Of a stretch of DNA of 58,636 nt, positions 55,033 to 58,636 are shown piece after piece. The position numbers and the translations under genes were made by a program. The DNA is taken from positions 1 to 58,636 of the forward strand of contig JAABSE010000013.1 of assembly GCA_011390575.1 (NCBI GenBank), read 5' to 3'. Within the stretch, counting starts at the first letter, position 1; each line of letters opens with the position of its first letter. The notes under the pieces are model-generated. The model was given only the letters and a program-made list of their open reading frames with translations. It was not told the origin of the DNA and searched no databases. The DNA comes from Sphingobacteriia bacterium. GTDB lineage: Bacteria > Bacteroidota > Bacteroidia > Bacteroidales > UBA7960.

Positions 55033-55698
55033 ATGGGAAACATTTCAGAAAATTTCAGGAAAGTACAAGACACCATTCCTTCCGGTGTCAGTTTGGTTGC
55101 CATCAGCAAAACCAAATCCACGGAGGATATAATGGAAGTATACGATTGTGGACAACGGGTTTTTGGCGAAAGCAAAGCGCAGGAGCTGGTGCCCAAATAT
55201 GAAGAGCTTCCCCGTGATATTGAATGGCATATGGTGGGTCATTTGCAATCCAATAAGGTAAAATACATTGCACCGTTTGTTTCTATGATTCATTCGGTTG
55301 ACAGCATGAAGCTGCTAAAAGCCATCAACAAGGAAGGGAGAAAAAATGAACGTGTCATTGACTGCCTGCTGCAGATGCACATTGCCGAAGAAGATACCAA
55401 GTTCGGGTTGGATTATGAAGAGCTGACCGGCATTCTGGGTTCAGAAGAATTTGCAAAAATGAACAATATAAGAATAAGAGGGCTGATGTGCATGGCCACT
55501 TATACAGAGGATACCGAACAGGTAAGCAGAGAGTTTCGCCAGTTGATAAAATATTTTGATCAGGCCCGGTCAAACTTCTTCCCCGGCGATGATACCTTTA
55601 CCATAAAATCTATGGGAATGTCTGATGATTATGAAATTGCCATCCGCGAAGGGAGCAACATGGTAAGGGTGGGAAGCAGAATCTTCGGGTCACGTTAA
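55033..55698 (+). CDS. yggS: PLP homeostasis protein YggS (PROSC/PLPBP family)
   Basis: 221 residues, TIM-barrel. PLP-binding Lys26 in VAISKTKS; conserved GESKAQE, IEWHMVGHLQSNKVK (about 70-84), HSVDS and SMGMSDDYEIAIREGSNMVRVGSRIFG near the C-terminus. It regulates PLP levels and has no known catalytic activity. The transporter gene starts 45 bases downstream. Confidence 0.94.
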   Translation: MGNISENFRKVQDTIPSGVSLVAISKTKSTEDIMEVYDCGQRVFGESKAQELVPKYEELPRDIEWHMVGHLQSNKVKYIAPFVSMIHSVDSMKLLKAINKEGRKNERVIDCLLQMHIAEEDTKFGLDYEELTGILGSEEFAKMNNIRIRGLMCMATYTEDTEQVSREFRQLIKYFDQARSNFFPGDDTFTIKSMGMSDDYEIAIREGSNMVRVGSRIFGSR

Positions 55699-55743
55699 AC
55701 CTGTTCAATCACATGCCGGAAGCATTACTATAAACTTAAGCCC

Positions 55744-58104
55744 ATGAGCATTGAGATATTTCTGGTTTTCAGCATTCTGGCCCTGGCCCTGCTTCTGTTT
55801 CTTACCGGCTGGGTGAGAATGGATATTGTGGCACTATCCGTGCTTTGTCTTCTGGCAGTCACAGGGTTGGTCAGCCCCTCAGATGCGCTGGCAGGCTTCA
55901 GCAACCCGGCGGTGATTACGGTTTGGGCCATGTTTATTCTCAGTGCGGCCATCTATCAAACCGGTGTGGCAAGAATTATAGGTTCCAAAGTACTGAAGTT
56001 TTCAGGCAAACAGGAATGGAGGGTTATTCTGGTAATCATGCTCACATCAGCCATGCTTTCCACAGTCATGAGTAATATCGGGGTTGCAGCCCTGATGCTT
56101 CCGGTAGTGATGGATGTTGCCCGATCCACCCGACGTTCTCCCGCCCGTCTGCTTATCCCTCTTGCCTTTGCTACACATTTGGGCGGACTGACAACACTCA
56201 TCGGGACACCGGCAAATTTGCTGGTAAGCTACCAGCTGGAAGAGGCCGGTTACGAGCCCCTGGCGATGTTTGATTTCACCCCGGTGGCAGGTATTGTAAT
56301 GCTTGCAGGAGTGCTTACCATCTCCCTGGCCGGCCGTTTTCTGCTTCCCCGGAAAAAACCTTCCCGTCATAAAGATGAGGATCGCCACCATGAACTCACG
56401 GCTTCCTATCATCTGGAAGACAGCACCTTTCAAATACAAATAAAACCCGGTTCAACCCTTGCTGGCAAAACGCTTGCCGAAAGCCGCTTCAGAGCAGCAT
56501 TGGGCATCAATGTTCTTTCAATTAAAAGGGATAGGGGCAGAACAGTCCTGAATCCGGGTCCTGACACATTGCTCAAGGTAAATGACAAACTTTTTGTACA
56601 GGGAAAGTATGACACCATCAGGGATTTGCACAACTGGAGCGCAAAGATTCCTTCAAAAGACCAGCTGAAAGAAATCGATTTTCAAAATCTGGGTTTTTAT
56701 GAGGTAAGGCCGGGCGACGATTCTTCGCTTTTGGGCAAAAGTGCAGGAAAACTCAAGCATATTGGTTCTCTCAACATCCGTATTCTTTCTATGATAAGAA
56801 ACGGCGAGGTGCTCAACAAGAACCTGCGCAAAGAAATGATTGCAGCCACTGACAAACTTCTGATTCTTACCGGTGCAGAGCAAATAGAATCCTTGCTGAA
56901 GGATGGAGTTTTTGAGGAAGCAAAACCTGTTACAGAAACAGGACTAACCGATACCTACAAGCTAACAGATTCACTTTTCATCCTGCACACATCCGATGCT
57001 TATCAAAGCCTGAAAAAAACTACCAACTATCATTTTCTTATACAAACATTTGGACTGGTAGTATTGGGAGAGCTGAACGAGAAAGGACAGCTGATGGAAG
57101 AAGAAAAAGAAGAAGAAGAACGCTCTGACGCATCCTCAAGGCCATTGCTTATTTACGGGGACAAGGACAACCTTCCCCTTTTGCAGGGACTGTTTGATAT
57201 TGAAATTTTTGACGAACAGATACCGGGCGCCGATTCGCTGGAAACAGAGGAGGTAATTATGGCTGAAACTGTACTTGCACCCCGCTCGTCATTGGCAGGA
57301 AAGACCCTCAGCGAGATCAACTTCAGAAGAAAGTACGGACTCAATGTACTGGCTTTGTGGCGCGAAGGGAAAGCCATCCGCACCCACCTGCATGATGTTC
57401 CCTTGCGATTTGGTGAGGCGCTCCTGCTCTACGGAAGAAGAGAAAAAGTAACCCTTTTGAGCAAGGATGAAAATTTTATCCTCCTTACAGATAGTTTACA
57501 ACCAACCTTCCGCACGGGTAAGGCACTGACCGCAGTGTTGATCCTGGCAGCAACATTGCTGATGGTTATCACCGGATTGCTGCCCCTGGCAATCAGTGCC
57601 ATCATTGGAGTTATTCTGATGGTTGTCTTTGGTTGCCTGAGGATGGAAGAGGCCTATGGTGCCATCGATTGGCGTTCGGTATTTCTCATCGCGGGTATGT
57701 TGCCCCTGGGGGTTGCCATCGAGCAAACCGGTGCCGCCATGCTCCTGGCAGGCCAGGTGGAAAACCTGCTGGGCGGGTTCGGCCCGATTGGCCTGCTGGC
57801 AGGATTGTACCTTATAACACTGATGACCACCCTGGCCATCCACCCGGCGGCACTGGTGGTTATCATGGCTCCCATCGTGATTCACACAGCAGAAAACTTT
57901 GGCGTTTCGCCACACAGTTTTATGATAGCGATTGCCATTGCTGCTTCCGGAAGTTTCCTCAGCCCTGTGGCTCATCCTGCCAACCTGCTGGTGATGGGAC
58001 CCGGGGGTTACAAATTTACCGACTACCTGAAAATCGGCATCCCCTTCTCTTTGCTCGTGATGCTTATTGTCTTTTTGCTGATTCCTGTTTTCTGGCCGTT
58101 GTGA
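55744..58104 (+). CDS. SLC13/DASS-type permease with several RCK_C (TrkA-C) domains
   Basis: 786 residues. An N-terminal membrane half (about six helices, residues 1-200) includes MSNIGVAALMLP and LIGTPANLL, the substrate-binding NxxG/T type motifs of the SLC13/ArsB-NhaD superfamily. A long cytoplasmic insert (about 215-590) contains three clear RCK_C modules (starting near residues 225, 320 and 505, each with a G-S-LAGKTL/LLGKSAG motif) and a fourth degenerate stretch. The second membrane half (about 590-786) repeats the transporter motifs, ending in SPVAHPANLLVMGPGGY. Likely a sodium-coupled anion or sulfate/dicarboxylate importer gated by the RCK modules; substrate unknown. Confidence 0.9.
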   Translation: MSIEIFLVFSILALALLLFLTGWVRMDIVALSVLCLLAVTGLVSPSDALAGFSNPAVITVWAMFILSAAIYQTGVARIIGSKVLKFSGKQEWRVILVIMLTSAMLSTVMSNIGVAALMLPVVMDVARSTRRSPARLLIPLAFATHLGGLTTLIGTPANLLVSYQLEEAGYEPLAMFDFTPVAGIVMLAGVLTISLAGRFLLPRKKPSRHKDEDRHHELTASYHLEDSTFQIQIKPGSTLAGKTLAESRFRAALGINVLSIKRDRGRTVLNPGPDTLLKVNDKLFVQGKYDTIRDLHNWSAKIPSKDQLKEIDFQNLGFYEVRPGDDSSLLGKSAGKLKHIGSLNIRILSMIRNGEVLNKNLRKEMIAATDKLLILTGAEQIESLLKDGVFEEAKPVTETGLTDTYKLTDSLFILHTSDAYQSLKKTTNYHFLIQTFGLVVLGELNEKGQLMEEEKEEEERSDASSRPLLIYGDKDNLPLLQGLFDIEIFDEQIPGADSLETEEVIMAETVLAPRSSLAGKTLSEINFRRKYGLNVLALWREGKAIRTHLHDVPLRFGEALLLYGRREKVTLLSKDENFILLTDSLQPTFRTGKALTAVLILAATLLMVITGLLPLAISAIIGVILMVVFGCLRMEEAYGAIDWRSVFLIAGMLPLGVAIEQTGAAMLLAGQVENLLGGFGPIGLLAGLYLITLMTTLAIHPAALVVIMAPIVIHTAENFGVSPHSFMIAIAIAASGSFLSPVAHPANLLVMGPGGYKFTDYLKIGIPFSLLVMLIVFLLIPVFWPL

Positions 58105-58123
58105 TGGAATTTTACCCGGAAGT

Positions 58124-58530
58124 GGAACTTCCAGCTTCCGAAGGAACTGGAAGCTTCCGGATAAATGTGCTTTTTCCCGGAAGCTGGAAATTGCTGCGCA
58201 AGTTTCCAGTTCCTGGCCGGAAGGAACTTCCAGCTTCCAAAGGAACTGGAAGCTTCCGGATAAATGTGCTTTTCCCGGAAGCTGGAAATTGCTGCTCAAG
58301 TTTCCAGTTCCTGGCGGAAGAGGAACTTCCAGCTTCCAAAGGAACTGGAAGCTTCCGGATAAATGTGCTTTCACCCGGAAGCTGGAAATTGCTGCGCAAG
58401 TTTCCAGTTCCTGATGGGTAGGAACTTCCAGCTTCCAAAGGAACTGGAAGCTTCCGGATAAATGTGCTTTCACCCGGAAGCTGGAAATTGCTGCGCAAGT
58501 TTCCAGTTCCTGGTGGGAAGGAACTTCCAG
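58124..58530. repeat. 99-base structured tandem repeat, four full copies plus a partial fifth
   Basis: Copies start at 58124, 58223, 58322 and 58421 with an exact 99-base period; a fifth begins at 58520 and stops after GGAACTTCCAG. Each unit can form an outer stem (GGAA at 1-4 with TTCC at 87-90) and three arms: CTTCCAG/CTGGAAG extended by TTCC/GGAA round an AAA loop (5-30), GCTTCCGG/CCGGAAGC with a 16-base loop (30-61), and CTGGAAATTGC/GCAAgTTTCCAG with a TGC loop (61-86). Differences between copies fall almost only in loops and in the 9-10 base spacer. It lies just after the SLC13 stop codon and is probably non-coding. Confidence 0.85.
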
Positions 58531-58636
58531 GTTAGTGTACTTTGTTAAAAGCACCCAGCGGGCTGAACAGTTCCGTGCCACGATATTACCCCCGGTTTAA
58601 GAAGCAAACATTTACAATTTTTTCTTCAGATAAACC
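58531..58636. other. Unassigned right edge of the window
   Basis: No gene identified in the last 106 bases. On the minus strand a short frame from the edge ends in a lysine-rich VYLKKKL and stop near 58613, which could be the C-terminus of a gene lying beyond the window, but it is too short to support. Confidence 0.25.

Noticed and set aside
57633..58421. Plus-strand open frame of 262 codons through the tandem repeats
   Set aside because: It overlaps SLC13 in another frame and stays open only because the repeat period is divisible by three.
58124..58530. CRISPR array
   Set aside because: The repeats are 99 bases and contiguous, with no unique spacers and no cas genes in the window.
57496..58581. 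Minus-strand open frame of 361 codons with a 33-residue repeat
   Set aside because: It lies antisense to the end of the SLC13 gene and its repeat is simply the translated 99-base tandem repeat; no start context or family resemblance.
1..58636. tRNA or rRNA genes
   Set aside because: No tRNA-like or rRNA-like sequence was recognised by eye in the intergenic regions; a covariance-model scan would be decisive.

Overview
The window looks like a chromosomal segment of an aerobic (or facultatively aerobic) member of the Bacteroidota, probably class Bacteroidia in the broad sense. Evidence: a complete alternative complex III operon followed by a caa3-type oxidase, the type IX secretion gene porQ, Bacteroidota-style gene strings (parA-parB-DUF5683-dapB-lepB; nusB-DUF1573-yajC-ybbR-coaE), a Pur-alpha-like protein (DUF3276), a GLPGLI-type secreted protein, and repeated -7 boxes of the form TAnnTTTG with a TTG/TTTG about 20 bases upstream, which is the Bacteroidota promoter pattern. 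Shine-Dalgarno sequences are mostly absent. Genus cannot be fixed from the sequence alone.

Layout. 1-2533 (minus): a long open frame with FG-GAP/VCBS and RHS/YD repeats (SpvB/TcdB/RHS type) that runs off the left edge and has lost its 5' end. 2534-3166: no convincing gene, but a cluster of strong hairpins and inverted repeats. 3167-3664: small CxxCH lipoprotein. 3944-17673: respiratory block, actABCDEF (quinol:electron acceptor oxidoreductase), a Sco copper chaperone, oxidase subunits in the order I-III-IV-II, and heme O synthase. This block carries electrons from menaquinol through the heme proteins ActA/ActE and the cytochrome domain of subunit II to oxygen. 17827-21202: a membrane protein with a heavy-metal domain, then a three-gene unit of HlyD-like adaptor, VTC-domain protein and DUF4956 membrane protein, the least understood system here.

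21287-29265 (minus): GLPGLI-type protein, arginine decarboxylase, signal peptidase I, dapB, DUF5683, parB, parA and the Pur-alpha-like gene. 29602-34165 (plus): nusB, DUF1573, yajC, ybbR, coaE and sucD, ending at a bidirectional terminator shared with convergent tsaD. 35350-44192 (plus): tamB, pdxB, a double universal stress protein, porQ and ispH. 44232-47326 (minus): O-methyltransferase, M16 protease, peptide deformylase, ruvX. 47492-50791 (plus): ftsK and lolA. 51041-54732 (minus): a LysM/periplasmic-binding-protein fusion and guaA. 55033-58104 (plus): yggS and an SLC13-type transporter. 58124-58530: four exact-period 99-base tandem repeats, each able to fold into a cloverleaf-like set of hairpins.

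Most of the window is housekeeping. The points that deserve attention are the 99-base structured repeats, the HlyD-VTC-DUF4956 unit, the truncated RHS gene with its structured flank, the six-heme ActA with the unusual oxidase gene order, and apparently leaderless promoters at guaA and ispH. No tRNA, rRNA, CRISPR array, transposase or prophage was recognised.
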